Positions 43,749-53,577 of a DNA stretch of 64,000 nucleotides are shown here, piece after piece. Made by a program: the position numbers and the translations under genes. The stretch comes from Lacicoccus alkaliphilus DSM 16010 (lineage in GTDB: Bacteria; Bacillota; Bacilli; Staphylococcales; Salinicoccaceae): the NCBI RefSeq assembly GCF_900142805.1, contig NZ_FRCF01000002.1:62001-126000 (forward strand), written 5' to 3'. Below the pieces are notes generated by a model. The model saw only the letters and a list, made by a program, of their open reading frames with translations, did not search any database and had not been told where the DNA came from. Within the stretch, counting starts at the first letter, position 1. Every line of letters starts with the position of its first letter.

Positions 43749-45383
43749 ATGTCAGATTCCAACAAATTAGTCAGAGGGACATTCTTCCTGACTTTGGCGA
43801 CACTGATCACCAAAATTCTGGGGATGCTCTATCTGATTCCATTCTACGCGATAATGGGCGGGGAGGAAAACCTGGCCCTCTACGGCTACGCCTATACACC
43901 TTACACGATCATGCTGTCCATCGCCGCTGCCGGCGTCCCCGGCGCCGTATCGAAGTATGTTGCCAAGTATAATGCACTCGGTGCATACCAGACCAGCCAG
44001 AAATTGTACCAGTCCAGTTTATGGGTCATGATCGGTTCGGGATTGCTGGCATTCCTTGCATTATATATCGCAGCCCCTTACATAGCCAATCTTCAGACAC
44101 TGGCAGCAGGGAGCGGGGAAGGCAGCTGGTCGGCGGAGGAAGTGACAAGGATCATCCGGATCATCGGGATTGCTGTCATCATCATCCCTTTCATGGCAAC
44201 TTTCAGGGGGATCTTCCAGGGATTCGAATCATTCGGGCCGACAAGTGCTTCATCCGTCGTTGAGCAGATCGTCAGGATTGCAGTGTTGCTGAGCGGCGCA
44301 TATGTGGTGCTGTACGTACTTGAAGGGACGGTGCAGGCGGCCAACGAAATTGCAGTTTTCGCTGCATTCATCGGCGGTCTCGGTGCCATCATCACACTGC
44401 TGGTGTTTTGGAGGAAAAGGCAGCCGAATATTCAAAAGATGGTGGAGTCGGATGATACCGGTTATGATTTCAGCTACAGGGAGATGTACGGTGAGATCAT
44501 ACGCTACGGCATACCATTCATTATAGTGGGGATCAGCATCCCGGTCCTCATCTTCATCGACCAGCTGACGCATAACAACGGTCTTGCTCTGGCGGGTGTG
44601 CCGGCAGAGTACCACGACAAATGGTTCGGCATGCTCAATCTGACGACACATAAACTCGTCATGATCCCGACCTCACTGGCAGCGGCGTTTGCAATCACAA
44701 TCCTGCCGTTCATCACGAAGAACTTCCAGCGTAAAAAGATGGATGACGTCCATCATCAGGTCAAGCTGATGATCATGATGCTCCTGTTCTTTGCGGTGCC
44801 GGCTGCGGCTGGCATGATGATACTGTCGGCGCCACTGTATACTTCATTTTTCGAATACAATGAAATGGCGATAAAAATCCTGCTGTTCTACGCACCGGTG
44901 AGCATCATCATTTCACTGTTTTCAATCACATGTTCAATTGTCCAGGGGATTGATAAGCAGAATCTCACCCTTTACGTGGTGCTTGCGGTCGTGATCACGA
45001 AACTTGCGGTCAACATTCCGCTGATCATGCAGTTTCATACAGTCGGGGCTGTCATGGGAACGGCGCTTGCACTCGGCCTCGGTGTCATACTCAATTTGTG
45101 GATCATCAAAAAATATGGGAAATTCCATATCCGTCCGTTGATCAAACCGCTTGTCCAGATCGGGTTATATACGGTCGTGATGCTGCTTACCGTGGAGATT
45201 GTATATCTTCTCCTCATGTTTTATTTCGATGTCGAGCAGAAGATGGATTCAGTGATCATCCTGACGATTACTGTACCTGTCGGTGCGGCAGTATATATAC
45301 TGCTGTCATTCAGAAGCGGACTTGCAGATGAAATTCTTGGTGCAAGAGCGGATAAAATCAGAAGGAAATTGAGGTTCTTATAA
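43749..45383 (+). CDS. murJ: MurJ-type lipid II flippase (YtgP/SpoVB family)
   Basis: 544 residues with fourteen predicted membrane helices of the MOP superfamily. The start RGTFFLTLATLITKILGMLY and the FRGIFQGFESFGPTSAS block match YtgP, the MurJ of Bacillus, which flips the peptidoglycan precursor to the outer face. Its TAA overlaps the ATG of the next gene by one base. Confidence 0.88.
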   Translation: MSDSNKLVRGTFFLTLATLITKILGMLYLIPFYAIMGGEENLALYGYAYTPYTIMLSIAAAGVPGAVSKYVAKYNALGAYQTSQKLYQSSLWVMIGSGLLAFLALYIAAPYIANLQTLAAGSGEGSWSAEEVTRIIRIIGIAVIIIPFMATFRGIFQGFESFGPTSASSVVEQIVRIAVLLSGAYVVLYVLEGTVQAANEIAVFAAFIGGLGAIITLLVFWRKRQPNIQKMVESDDTGYDFSYREMYGEIIRYGIPFIIVGISIPVLIFIDQLTHNNGLALAGVPAEYHDKWFGMLNLTTHKLVMIPTSLAAAFAITILPFITKNFQRKKMDDVHHQVKLMIMMLLFFAVPAAAGMMILSAPLYTSFFEYNEMAIKILLFYAPVSIIISLFSITCSIVQGIDKQNLTLYVVLAVVITKLAVNIPLIMQFHTVGAVMGTALALGLGVILNLWIIKKYGKFHIRPLIKPLVQIGLYTVVMLLTVEIVYLLLMFYFDVEQKMDSVIILTITVPVGAAVYILLSFRSGLADEILGARADKIRRKLRFL

Positions 45384-46069
45384 TGCGTTTGGATAAATTT
45401 CTGGCTAATGCCAATATCGGCAGCCGTAAAGAAGTATCCAGGATGATCAGGAACAAACGTGTGAAGGTTGATGGTGCTCTCATCATCAAACCGAACCACC
45501 AGGTATCCTATGCGACTCATGTCGAAGTGGACGGACGCCGGATCCTCCTCGAGGAATACATCTACCTGATGCTGAACAAGCCTGAGGGCGTGATATCTTC
45601 CACCGAGGACGGGCCCACCCGGACGGTGATGGACCTGATCGATCACCCGCAGGTCAATGAAATGTTTCCAGTCGGCAGGCTGGATAAGGACACGACGGGA
45701 CTGCTGCTGATCACCAACGACGGTAAATTTTCACATGCACTCCTCAGTCCAAGGCAAAAAGTCGGGAAGACTTATGAAGTGACGCTGAAGGATGATGTCA
45801 CTGACGAAGACCTGGCTGAACTGGAAACGGGCATCCCCCTGAAAGATTTCACGACTTCCCCGGCGATCGCGAGGAAGCTCTGCGACAGAAAAGTGGCACT
45901 CACCATATATGAAGGGAAATTCCACCAGGTCAAAAGGATGTTCCTCCATCTCGGCAATGAAGTGACCGCGCTGAAGCGCATCGGCTTCGGCGGCCTTGAA
46001 CTGGATGAAGCCCTGGCTGAGGGTGAGAGCAGATATCTGACTGATGCCGAAGTTAAAAAATTATCATAA
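45383..46069 (+). CDS. Pseudouridine synthase, RsuA family
   Basis: 228 residues: an S4 RNA-binding domain (MRLDKFLANANIGSRKEV) and the RsuA catalytic domain with GRLDKDTTGLLL carrying the catalytic Asp. Such enzymes modify 16S rRNA at position 516. It starts within the stop of the flippase gene (TAATG), with GAGGT upstream, so translation is probably coupled. Confidence 0.9.
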   Translation: MRLDKFLANANIGSRKEVSRMIRNKRVKVDGALIIKPNHQVSYATHVEVDGRRILLEEYIYLMLNKPEGVISSTEDGPTRTVMDLIDHPQVNEMFPVGRLDKDTTGLLLITNDGKFSHALLSPRQKVGKTYEVTLKDDVTDEDLAELETGIPLKDFTTSPAIARKLCDRKVALTIYEGKFHQVKRMFLHLGNEVTALKRIGFGGLELDEALAEGESRYLTDAEVKKLS

Positions 46070-46072
46070 CTT

Positions 46073-46097
46073 GTTTAAATCACCTTAGAGTGGGTAA
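46073..46097 (+). promoter_or_regulatory. Sigma-B promoter
   Basis: GTTTAA (46073-46078), 13 bases, GGGTAA (46092-46097), in full agreement with the general-stress sigma-B consensus. The gene start is about 40 bases downstream of the expected start point. Confidence 0.82.
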
Positions 46098-46145
46098 ATA
46101 TTGATTAGTAATCAAAAGAAACCAATTCAATAGAGGTGTTTAAAA

Positions 46146-46742
46146 ATGGGAAGAATAATCAGTGCTTTAATCAGAATTGCAGCTTTAGTCGGTGTTGCAG
46201 CGGCAGTCAAGAAGTTATCCGAAAAGGAGAACAGGGACGCTGTCCTCAACGAGTACAATAAGGCGAAGGAAAATCCGAAAGAGTATGCACAAAACGTTCA
46301 GAGCAAAGTGACTGAAAAAGCTCAGGAAGTACAGGGCACTGCAAAGGAAGAATATTCCAAAGCGAAAGAGGACCCTAAAACCTATGCTCAGGATGTCCAA
46401 TCCAAAGTGACCGAACAGGCCAAGGAATATCAGAGCAAGATGAGCGAACAGGCTAAGGAATATCAGGAAAAAGCCAAAGAAGAAGCAGAAAAGATGACTG
46501 ACGAATCGGACGAATCCAGCAACTCCGACCACGATATCAAGCCGGACGCAGTAGACGGCGACGGCCATCTGACCACTGACCAGGAGGAAGGCAACTTCGA
46601 CTCCGAAGGCGGCATTCTCCATCCGGAGGAAACGCCGGGAGCTGAAGTGGTCAGTGATAAAGGTGAAAAAGACGATAATCATAACATCCATGTCGTTTAC
46701 GATGAAGATTCCGACGACGATGATAACAAAGATAACAAGTAA
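46146..46742 (+). CDS. LEA-like, YtxH-family general stress protein
   Basis: 198 residues. A short hydrophobic N-terminal helix (about 3-21) precedes a strongly hydrophilic helical region with two copies of a 31-residue unit built on (E/D)PK-YAQ-VQSKVTE (about 40-100), and an acidic disordered tail. The look is that of late-embryogenesis-abundant proteins, which protect cells against drying and salt. The sigma-B promoter supports a stress role. GAGGTG precedes the ATG. Confidence 0.8.
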   Translation: MGRIISALIRIAALVGVAAAVKKLSEKENRDAVLNEYNKAKENPKEYAQNVQSKVTEKAQEVQGTAKEEYSKAKEDPKTYAQDVQSKVTEQAKEYQSKMSEQAKEYQEKAKEEAEKMTDESDESSNSDHDIKPDAVDGDGHLTTDQEEGNFDSEGGILHPEETPGAEVVSDKGEKDDNHNIHVVYDEDSDDDDNKDNK

Positions 46743-46759
46743 GCAGTCGACATTGATGA

Positions 46760-46790
46760 AACCGGTTCTTAAGAACCGGTTTTTATTTTC
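46760..46790 (+). terminator. Terminator of the LEA-like gene
   Basis: AAACCGGTTC and GAACCGGTTT pair around TTAA, followed by TTATTTTC. Confidence 0.88.
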
Positions 46791-46884
46791 GAAAAAATGA
46801 ATGCATCCGTTTATGAATGCTTGTTTTTATATTAAAAAAAATTTATCATTAAGTATAAATAACTATTGGGTAAGGATGAACGTC

Positions 46885-48315
46885 ATGGATTTCCAAGGAC
46901 TTGTCTCACAGTACAAAGATTCACTGCTCGAAGATCTGACCGGATTGTTAAAGATCGAGAGTGTCAAAAGTGACCCGTCGGAAAATGCGCCGGTGGGTGA
47001 AGGGCCGAAAGCGGCGCTCGACTATATGATGAAGCTGGGTGAAAGGGACGGTTTCAAAACGGTGGAAGTGGACAGCCTCGCAGGCCATATAGAAATAGGC
47101 TCGGGTGAGGAACTGTTCGGAATTCTGGGCCATGTGGACGTCGTTCCGCCCGGCACCGGCTGGGACCACCCGCCCTTCGAACCGCTGGTGACAGAAGAGG
47201 CGGTGACAGCACGAGGTGTACAGGACGACAAAGGACCGACGATGGCGGCTTACTATGCGTTGAAGATCCTTAAAGAACAGAACCTTGATTTCAAGGTGAA
47301 GACCCGTCTGATCATCGGGACGGATGAAGAGTCCGACTGGGAATGCACAAAAGCATATTTCGACAGCCAGGAGATGCCTGATGCAGGTTTCGCGCCTGAT
47401 GCTGCATTCCCGCTGATCTACGGAGAAAAAGGCATCACGTCTTTCAACATTGTTCAAAAGCATACACTCCTCGATGAAGTGGAGCCGAACATCGAATTGA
47501 AAGTGATGATATCGGGAGAAAGGTACAATATGGTGCCGGAAGAGGCCGAGGCGAAACTGAAAGTGATCCAGAATATGACGGAAGTCATCCAGTCCTTTGA
47601 GGATTTCTTGAGAAACAGCGAAGCGGCCGGGAGCTACGAAGTCGATAACGGCTTCCTGATCATCCGGACCGAAGGGAAGAGTGCCCATGGGTCTACCCCT
47701 GAAGCGGGTATCAATGCCGGGTTCATCCTCATCGAGTTCCTGGGGACTCTGGAACTCGATGATAATGCGACGAATTTTGTGCATTTTGCTAAAGATTATA
47801 TCGTCGGCAATTATGACGGGGGCCCTTTCGACATGGTCCACACGCATGAAGAGATGGGCAGCGTGAGTGTGAATACGGGTATGATCAATTATACGGAGGT
47901 GGATGGTGCAAGCTTCGGTGTGAACTTGAGATATCCGGAAGGGCTGGATTTTGAAGGCAGTATTGAAGTTTTCAGAGAAAAGATTTCAAGTGAAGGGTTC
48001 ACAATTGAAGATCTGACAGACGAGCCGCCTCACTTTGTCGAGCCTTCGGATCCGCTGGTGACGGTATTGCTCGACAGTTACCGGAATCATGTGGAGGATG
48101 CGGCCGAACCCTTCACAATCGGCGGAGGCACTTATGCGAGGACACTTGAAAGGGGTGTGGCTTTCGGGGCGATGTTCAAAGACACTGCGGACACCATGCA
48201 TCAGAAGAATGAAACGATGAAGATTGATGAACTGTTGAGTGCGACCGCGATATATATGGAAGCAATTTACAGAATATGTGTAGAAGGTGAGATCAGTGAG
48301 AATCAGTTATTATAA
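46885..48315 (+). CDS. pepV: Dipeptidase PepV
   Basis: 476 residues of the M20 zinc peptidase family. Metal ligands lie in GHVDVVPPG, ARGVQDDKGP and GTDEESDWE. It cleaves dipeptides, including some with beta- or D-amino acids. An ATG at 46885 is chosen; a longer frame from 46801 has no ribosome site and crosses the promoter. The last 20 bases overlap the dat gene. Confidence 0.92.
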   Translation: MDFQGLVSQYKDSLLEDLTGLLKIESVKSDPSENAPVGEGPKAALDYMMKLGERDGFKTVEVDSLAGHIEIGSGEELFGILGHVDVVPPGTGWDHPPFEPLVTEEAVTARGVQDDKGPTMAAYYALKILKEQNLDFKVKTRLIIGTDEESDWECTKAYFDSQEMPDAGFAPDAAFPLIYGEKGITSFNIVQKHTLLDEVEPNIELKVMISGERYNMVPEEAEAKLKVIQNMTEVIQSFEDFLRNSEAAGSYEVDNGFLIIRTEGKSAHGSTPEAGINAGFILIEFLGTLELDDNATNFVHFAKDYIVGNYDGGPFDMVHTHEEMGSVSVNTGMINYTEVDGASFGVNLRYPEGLDFEGSIEVFREKISSEGFTIEDLTDEPPHFVEPSDPLVTVLLDSYRNHVEDAAEPFTIGGGTYARTLERGVAFGAMFKDTADTMHQKNETMKIDELLSATAIYMEAIYRICVEGEISENQLL

Positions 48316-49150
48316 TGGAGAATATGTGAATCATGACGAGATGAAGGTCAAAAGCGGAGACCGCGCGTTTTATTTTGGGGACGGTGTCTATGAAGTTGTC
48401 CGTATCTACGACGGCCGGTTTTTCACATTGGATGAACATGCAGATCGGTTGATGCGCAGTGCAGAAGAAGTGATGATCAAAGGTCTGGAACGGGAGGAAA
48501 TCATTGAAATCCTGCATGAAATCAAGGAGAGGAATGGCATCACGGACGGCGCCCTGTACATTCAGGTCTCAAGAGGCATCGCCCCGCGTGATCACGGTTT
48601 CCCGGACGGGAGCAAGCCTGTGATCTATGCGAGCATCAGATCATCCAAGAGGCCGGAGCAGCAGATGGAAAGCGGTGTCAGGGCAGTGACCACGGAGGAC
48701 TACAGGTGGCTTAAATGTCATGTCAAGAGCCTGAATCTGCTTGCGAATGTCATGGAGAAACAACATGCGGTGGAAAACGGGGCCAAAGAGACCATCATGC
48801 ATCGCGACGGGGTGGTGACAGAAGGGTCCTCCACAAATGTGTTCATGGTGAAGAACGGGATTTTATTTACCCATCCGGCCGACAATCTCATACTGAACGG
48901 GATCACCCGCCTTGAAGTGCTCAAGCTGGCTGAAGAAAATGACATCCCTTTCCGTGAGGAAGGCTTCACGGTTTCCGATATGAGTGAAGCTGACGAAGTT
49001 TTCTATACGAGTACGACCCAGGAAATCACACCGGTCATCAACATCGACGGCCGTAAGGTCGGGGACGGATCCGTGGGCGGGACGACCCGCAGGCTGCAGT
49101 CATTCTTTAATAAAAAAATCACAGAATTAATATCAGTTAAACAAAGTTAA
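48296..49150 (+). CDS. dat: D-amino acid (D-alanine) aminotransferase
   Basis: 284 residues, PLP fold type IV. The catalytic lysine is in CHVKSLNLLANV; GDGVYEVVRIYDGR and DGVVTEGSSTNVF are family blocks. It interconverts D-alanine and D-glutamate for the cell wall. The GTG at 48296 is placed five bases from GGTGA; the GTG at 48287 is in frame but lies within that site. It is coupled to pepV, as in staphylococci. Confidence 0.92.
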   Translation: MRISYYNGEYVNHDEMKVKSGDRAFYFGDGVYEVVRIYDGRFFTLDEHADRLMRSAEEVMIKGLEREEIIEILHEIKERNGITDGALYIQVSRGIAPRDHGFPDGSKPVIYASIRSSKRPEQQMESGVRAVTTEDYRWLKCHVKSLNLLANVMEKQHAVENGAKETIMHRDGVVTEGSSTNVFMVKNGILFTHPADNLILNGITRLEVLKLAEENDIPFREEGFTVSDMSEADEVFYTSTTQEITPVINIDGRKVGDGSVGGTTRRLQSFFNKKITELISVKQS

Positions 49151-49297
49151 CGGGAGATATTACACTTATATTTTTAAAGTGGGTTGAAGCCTTATACAAT
49201 GTGACTTTGACAGCCTTTTTTTCCGAGTTGTCATTTGAATAAGAAAATATGAGTCTTGAAATCCGTCCATAAACACTATATTATTTTAATCACGAAA

Positions 49298-49342
49298 CAA
49301 AAAAGCGCTAATGTATTCATTATTATTTTAGCGCTTTTTTCA
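49298..49342 (+). terminator. Terminator between dat and ytmP
   Basis: AAAAAAGCGCTAA and TTAGCGCTTTTTT pair around a 17-base loop, ending only 23 bases before the next gene. Confidence 0.75.
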
Positions 49343-49364
49343 AGGACGAAAAGAGGTGTGGAAT

Positions 49365-50156
49365 TTGGAGCATTTCTATCAGCTCGGCTGGACACTGGAC
49401 CCGGTGGGAGGCGCCTCAGGTGAAGCTTACAAGGCAGAACAGGATGGACGCAAACTCTTTCTTAAACGCAACGCCAGCCCTTTTCTTGCTGCGCTGTCGG
49501 CAGAAGGCATAGTGCCAAAGTTGGTTTGGACAAAACGCATTGAAACGGGAGAAGTCGTAACAGCACAACATTGGAAGAACGGCCGTGAGCTGACCCATGA
49601 AGAAATGTCTTCAAAAAGGGTGGCTGAATTGATGAAGAAAATTCACTCATCACGCCCTTTGCTGACCATGCTTAAGAAGATAGGCATGAAACCCATGTTG
49701 CCTGATCTGCTGTTGAACAAGATTCAGTCTTCATTATCCCCGAAAGTGAATGCCCATCATACTGTGAGGAGTGCCATTCAGTATCTGGAAAATGAGATCC
49801 CGAAGCTCGACCCGTCTTTATGTACGGTCTGCCATGGGGATGTCAACCATAATAACTGGCTGCTGTCCGACCAGGACGAATTGTATCTTGTTGATTGGGA
49901 AGGCGCCATGATCGCCGACCCGGCCATCGATATCGGCATCATCCTTTATACTTATGTGAAGCCCGGGGACTGGGACGGATGGTTGGAGTCCTATGGCATC
50001 GAACATACCCGTGATTTGAGGAAGCGCATGAAGTGGTATACTCTGGTGCAGGCCATCACAATGATCCAGTGGTATGAAGATCATAAGCGTTTCAAGGATA
50101 TGAATGACTGGATCTTATTCCTGAACCATGTCATCAGAAGAGACCGCTTCATCTAG
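49365..50156 (+). CDS. YtmP-like phosphotransferase family protein
   Basis: About 263 residues of the choline kinase/aminoglycoside phosphotransferase fold. The Brenner motif CHGDVNHNNWLL and the metal-binding LVDWEGAMIADPAIDIG are intact. It matches Bacillus YtmP, next to trmB there too; its substrate is not known. A TTG at 49365 lies six bases after GAGGTG; the GTG at 49356 lies within that ribosome site. Confidence 0.85.
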   Translation: MEHFYQLGWTLDPVGGASGEAYKAEQDGRKLFLKRNASPFLAALSAEGIVPKLVWTKRIETGEVVTAQHWKNGRELTHEEMSSKRVAELMKKIHSSRPLLTMLKKIGMKPMLPDLLLNKIQSSLSPKVNAHHTVRSAIQYLENEIPKLDPSLCTVCHGDVNHNNWLLSDQDELYLVDWEGAMIADPAIDIGIILYTYVKPGDWDGWLESYGIEHTRDLRKRMKWYTLVQAITMIQWYEDHKRFKDMNDWILFLNHVIRRDRFI

Positions 50157-50182
50157 CCGTAAAATTGAAATGGAGTCGCAAA

Positions 50183-50815
50183 ATGAGAATACGGAACAAA
50201 CCATGGGCGATGGATTACTTGAAAGAGCATAGTCACATCGTCGATATCACACACACATACAAACAAAATATCCACGATTTCTTCGATGAGGAACAACCCC
50301 TCCACATTGAAATCGGCACAGGCATGGGCACGTTCATTACAGAACTTGCCAAAAAAAATCCCGACATCAATTATCTGGGCGTTGAACTGGATAAGAACAT
50401 CATCATCCGTGTCGTTGAAAAAATCGTCGAACAGGACTTGAAAAATGTCAGACTGGTACTTTTGGACGCCAATTTCATCGGTGAATATATACTGCCGGAC
50501 ACGGTGTCGAAAATTTATTTGAATTTCTCCGATCCGTGGCCGAAAACAAGGCATGCCAAAAGAAGGCTGACGCACAACACTTTTCTGACTCAATATGAAA
50601 GCATACTGAAGAGCGGCTGTCCGCTTCAGTTTAAAACGGATAACCGCGGCCTCTTCGAATACAGTCTTCAAAATCTTAATGCATACGGCATGAAGTTCGA
50701 AGAAGTCAGGCTGGACCTGCATGATGATGAACCGGAGGCCAACATCCGGACTGAATACGAAGAAAAATTTTCCGGGAACGGAAACAGGATATACTTATTG
50801 AAAGCATCTTTTTAA
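50183..50815 (+). CDS. trmB: tRNA (guanine-N7-)-methyltransferase
   Basis: 210 residues. IEIGTGMGTFITELA is the SAM-binding motif and NFSDPWPKTRHAKRRLT the catalytic signature of TrmB. It makes m7G46 in tRNA. The ATG at 50183 suits TGGAG; a TTG at 50165 is in frame but less likely. It follows ytmP by 26 bases. Confidence 0.95.
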   Translation: MRIRNKPWAMDYLKEHSHIVDITHTYKQNIHDFFDEEQPLHIEIGTGMGTFITELAKKNPDINYLGVELDKNIIIRVVEKIVEQDLKNVRLVLLDANFIGEYILPDTVSKIYLNFSDPWPKTRHAKRRLTHNTFLTQYESILKSGCPLQFKTDNRGLFEYSLQNLNAYGMKFEEVRLDLHDDEPEANIRTEYEEKFSGNGNRIYLLKASF

Positions 50816-50898
50816 GGTGCTTTTTTTCTTTGCAATGTAATTCTCATTAAAGAATGATAAAATACATTATGAGTAAATTTATTGTGGAGGGAACGCAT

Positions 50899-52101
50899 TT
50901 GAGTAAGTTCAATTTCGAGGAAGAAACAACGAGAGAAGGCACTTTCAGCATTCAATATGAAGGCACGGAGCCGTTGTTCGGCCGTACGGGCCTTGCACCT
51001 TTCTGGATTGCCGATATGGATATCAAAACACCGCAGGCCATCACCGAAGCAATGAAAAGACGCCTGGACAACGGCATTTTCGGTTATACGATATGGAAGA
51101 ACTCCAAATTCTACGGGCCCGTCAAACAGTGGTGGAACTCGCGTTATAACGTGGATCTGACAGATGATATGATCACTTATGCCCCGTCCGTCCTATATAC
51201 GGTGAGTGAAGCCATACGGCTGAATTCAGAGAAGGGCGATGGTGTCATCCTCAATATGCCTACATACAATGCATTTTTGAAAGTGTTGAAAGGCAACGAC
51301 CGTAAAGTGGTCCCTGCACCGCTGATCGAAGAATCTGATGAGTATTCATTTGACTTCGAACATTTCGAGACATTGTGCAGCGAACCGGAAAATAAGGTCT
51401 TTGTCCACTGCAATCCTCATAATCCCACCGGCAGGGTGTGGACCAGGGAGGAACTTCAGAAGATGAAAGACATCTGTCTTGCGAACGGCGTCTTCTTTGT
51501 CAGCGATGAAATCCATATGGATTTCGTGAGACCGAAAGAGGAGTTTGTCTCCATGGTGGAACTTATGGAAGAAGACGATCCGATCATCGTCACGACTGGG
51601 CTTGGGAAAACTTTTAATCTGGCCAGTCTCCCTCATTCATATTTCATAACGAAAAATGATGCCCTGAAGGCTAAAATCGTACGGGAATTCGACCATCGCT
51701 ACAATGTAGGTACGGCGAACAGCCTTGTGCTGTCTGCAATCGAGGCGGCATATATGGAGTGTGGTGAATGGGTGGATGAGCTGAACGAACACCTGGAAGG
51801 CAACTTTGACTACATCTCCGACTATATCGATACGCACTTATCCGCTTATCTGTCATTTAAAAAGCCGGCGTCCACTTACCTTGCGTGGATCAGTTTTGAG
51901 CAGTGCGGCATTCCGGATGACGTGATGCATAAGGCACTTGTGGATATCGGGGGTATTGCGGTATCGCCCGGGCATATCTACGATGTGGCTGAGAACGGAC
52001 GGTTCAGGATGAACGTGGCCTCAAGCAGGCAAAGGATCGAAATGGGGATGGAACGGATCCATAAAACGATCGACGGCTTGAAAAAGGATGGGAAAATATA
52101 A
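50899..52101 (+). CDS. patB: PatB/MalY-type C-S lyase aminotransferase
   Basis: 400 residues of PLP fold type I. The PLP lysine is in TGLGKTFNLASLPHSY; CNPHNPTGRVW and FVSDEIHMDF are the neighbouring cofactor-binding blocks. It splits cystathionine to homocysteine. The TTG at 50899 is seven bases after GGAGGG; an ATG at 50854 has no ribosome site. Ends at a convergent terminator. Confidence 0.88.
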   Translation: MSKFNFEEETTREGTFSIQYEGTEPLFGRTGLAPFWIADMDIKTPQAITEAMKRRLDNGIFGYTIWKNSKFYGPVKQWWNSRYNVDLTDDMITYAPSVLYTVSEAIRLNSEKGDGVILNMPTYNAFLKVLKGNDRKVVPAPLIEESDEYSFDFEHFETLCSEPENKVFVHCNPHNPTGRVWTREELQKMKDICLANGVFFVSDEIHMDFVRPKEEFVSMVELMEEDDPIIVTTGLGKTFNLASLPHSYFITKNDALKAKIVREFDHRYNVGTANSLVLSAIEAAYMECGEWVDELNEHLEGNFDYISDYIDTHLSAYLSFKKPASTYLAWISFEQCGIPDDVMHKALVDIGGIAVSPGHIYDVAENGRFRMNVASSRQRIEMGMERIHKTIDGLKKDGKI

Positions 52102-52107
52102 AAAACA

Positions 52108-52131
52108 GGAGATTACTGATTAGTAATCTCC
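52108..52131 (-). terminator. Terminator overlapping the end of the 98-residue gene
   Basis: GGAGATTACT and AGTAATCTCC pair around GATT; on the minus strand TGTTTTTTATATTTT follows. The stop codon at 52113-52115 is inside the stem. Confidence 0.8.
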
Positions 52132-52409
52132 ATGATTTCACCTGTATAAGCATCAGCGGTGAACTGGTATTTCGAAGTGTCTTCGCCTTCGCCGACATGC
52201 ACGATGCCGTTGATGATTTTCGATTTCATACCGAGCAGGTTCCTTTCATCCGTCTGATAATCCAGTGAGATGAATGAAACGTCATCAAATTGTAAATGCA
52301 GTCCGTCGATCACTTTCTGTGCATCCACCGTTCTGTAAAGGAAGAACCATATCAGGAATGGGAGTGCTGTGACGACTGAGACGAGTAAAAATATTCTTCT
52401 TTTAGACAT
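52113..52409 (-). CDS. Small membrane-anchored hypothetical protein
   Basis: 98 residues: one membrane helix (about 6-25) and an extracellular beta-rich part ending with YQFTADAYTGEIMEI, which recalls the PepSY-like repeat. Similar small proteins sit near these genes in Bacillus (YtzB), but I cannot assign a function. GGAGGTAG precedes the ATG. Confidence 0.7.
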   Translation of the reverse strand: MSKRRIFLLVSVVTALPFLIWFFLYRTVDAQKVIDGLHLQFDDVSFISLDYQTDERNLLGMKSKIINGIVHVGEGEDTSKYQFTADAYTGEIMEITNQ

Positions 52410-52480
52410 AAAACTACCTCCTTCTTAAATGTAGTTTACCATATGGATTAAATGAAAATCATAATTAAAGGGGATTTATC

Positions 52481-53560
52481 ATGAAAATATCAAAAAAAAC
52501 AGTCGAGAGAATGAAAACACTGACTGAACTGCACGGGGCCCCGGGTTTCGAAGATCTGATCAGGGGATACTTGAGGAAAGCGCTCGAGCCGTTGTCCGAT
52601 GAAATCATCACTGACGGGCTGGGTGGTATTTTTGCAGTCAAAAAAAGCGGTAAAGCAGATGCCCCGAAAGTCATGGTCGCCGCACACATGGATGAAGTGG
52701 GCTTCATGGTGACGGAAATTAAAAAGAACGGACTGATCAAATTCATTCCGCTCGGAGGATGGTCAAGCGATGTCCTGCTCAGCCAGAAACTGAAAGTGCG
52801 CACCAAAGACAACAGGGAAATCACCGGCATCGTCGGGAGCGTACCGGTGCATTTCCGTAAAGGCGGTAAAGATAAAAAGACTGAAATCAAAGACATGCTC
52901 CTCGATGTCGGTGCGGACAGCCGGGAGGAGATTGAAGAGATGGGCATAGCGCCAGGTGACTCCATCGTACCTGATGTAAAATTCGAGGTCATGGAAAAAG
53001 AGGAGAAGTTGCTTGCAAAAGCATGGGATAACAGATACGGCTGCCTGATTGCGATAGAAGTCCTTGAGGCCCTGAAGGATGAAGAACTCGACTGCGACCT
53101 GTATGTCGGTGCCAATGTCATGGAAGAGGTGGGACTGAGAGGCGCCAAAGCGAGCAGTAACCGCATCAAACCTGATGTTGCATTTGTAGTGGATTGTTCA
53201 CCGGCAAATGATATGATGGGCAAAAGTGACGACCTTGGCAGGCTTGGGGAAGGGACTTTGCTGCGCTTAATGGACCGTTCCATGATCCTCTCCAAACCGA
53301 TGAGGGATTATATGATTGAAATTGCCGAAGATAATGGGATAAAATATCAATATTACACTTCCCCCGGAGGGACGGATGGAGGCAGCATCCACGTCTCGGG
53401 GGAAGGTGTTGTGACAGGTGTGGTCGGAATATGTGCACGTTACATCCACACTTCACACTCGATCATCAATTATAATGACTATGTTGAAGCGCACAAATTC
53501 CTTTCAGGATTGATCAAGGGTGTAAATACCAATGTGGTCGATACACTGAACGGCAACTGA
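52481..53560 (+). CDS. M42 family glutamyl/leucyl aminopeptidase
   Basis: 359 residues of the M42 co-catalytic metallopeptidase family. Metal ligands are in AAHMDEVGFM, KAWDNRYG, NVMEEVGLRGA (Glu-Glu), VVDCSPA and HTSHSIINY. It forms large tetrahedral particles that trim peptides. AAGGGGA precedes the ATG. Homologous to Bacillus YtoP. The PTS IIC-like gene follows after 17 bases. Confidence 0.92.
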   Translation: MKISKKTVERMKTLTELHGAPGFEDLIRGYLRKALEPLSDEIITDGLGGIFAVKKSGKADAPKVMVAAHMDEVGFMVTEIKKNGLIKFIPLGGWSSDVLLSQKLKVRTKDNREITGIVGSVPVHFRKGGKDKKTEIKDMLLDVGADSREEIEEMGIAPGDSIVPDVKFEVMEKEEKLLAKAWDNRYGCLIAIEVLEALKDEELDCDLYVGANVMEEVGLRGAKASSNRIKPDVAFVVDCSPANDMMGKSDDLGRLGEGTLLRLMDRSMILSKPMRDYMIEIAEDNGIKYQYYTSPGGTDGGSIHVSGEGVVTGVVGICARYIHTSHSIINYNDYVEAHKFLSGLIKGVNTNVVDTLNGN

Positions 53561-53577
53561 TCGGACGGGGATGACCT

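Noticed and set aside
46948-47847. Long minus-strand frame of 299 codons
   Set aside because: Antisense to pepV with Phe/His/Arg-rich composition typical of a mirror frame.
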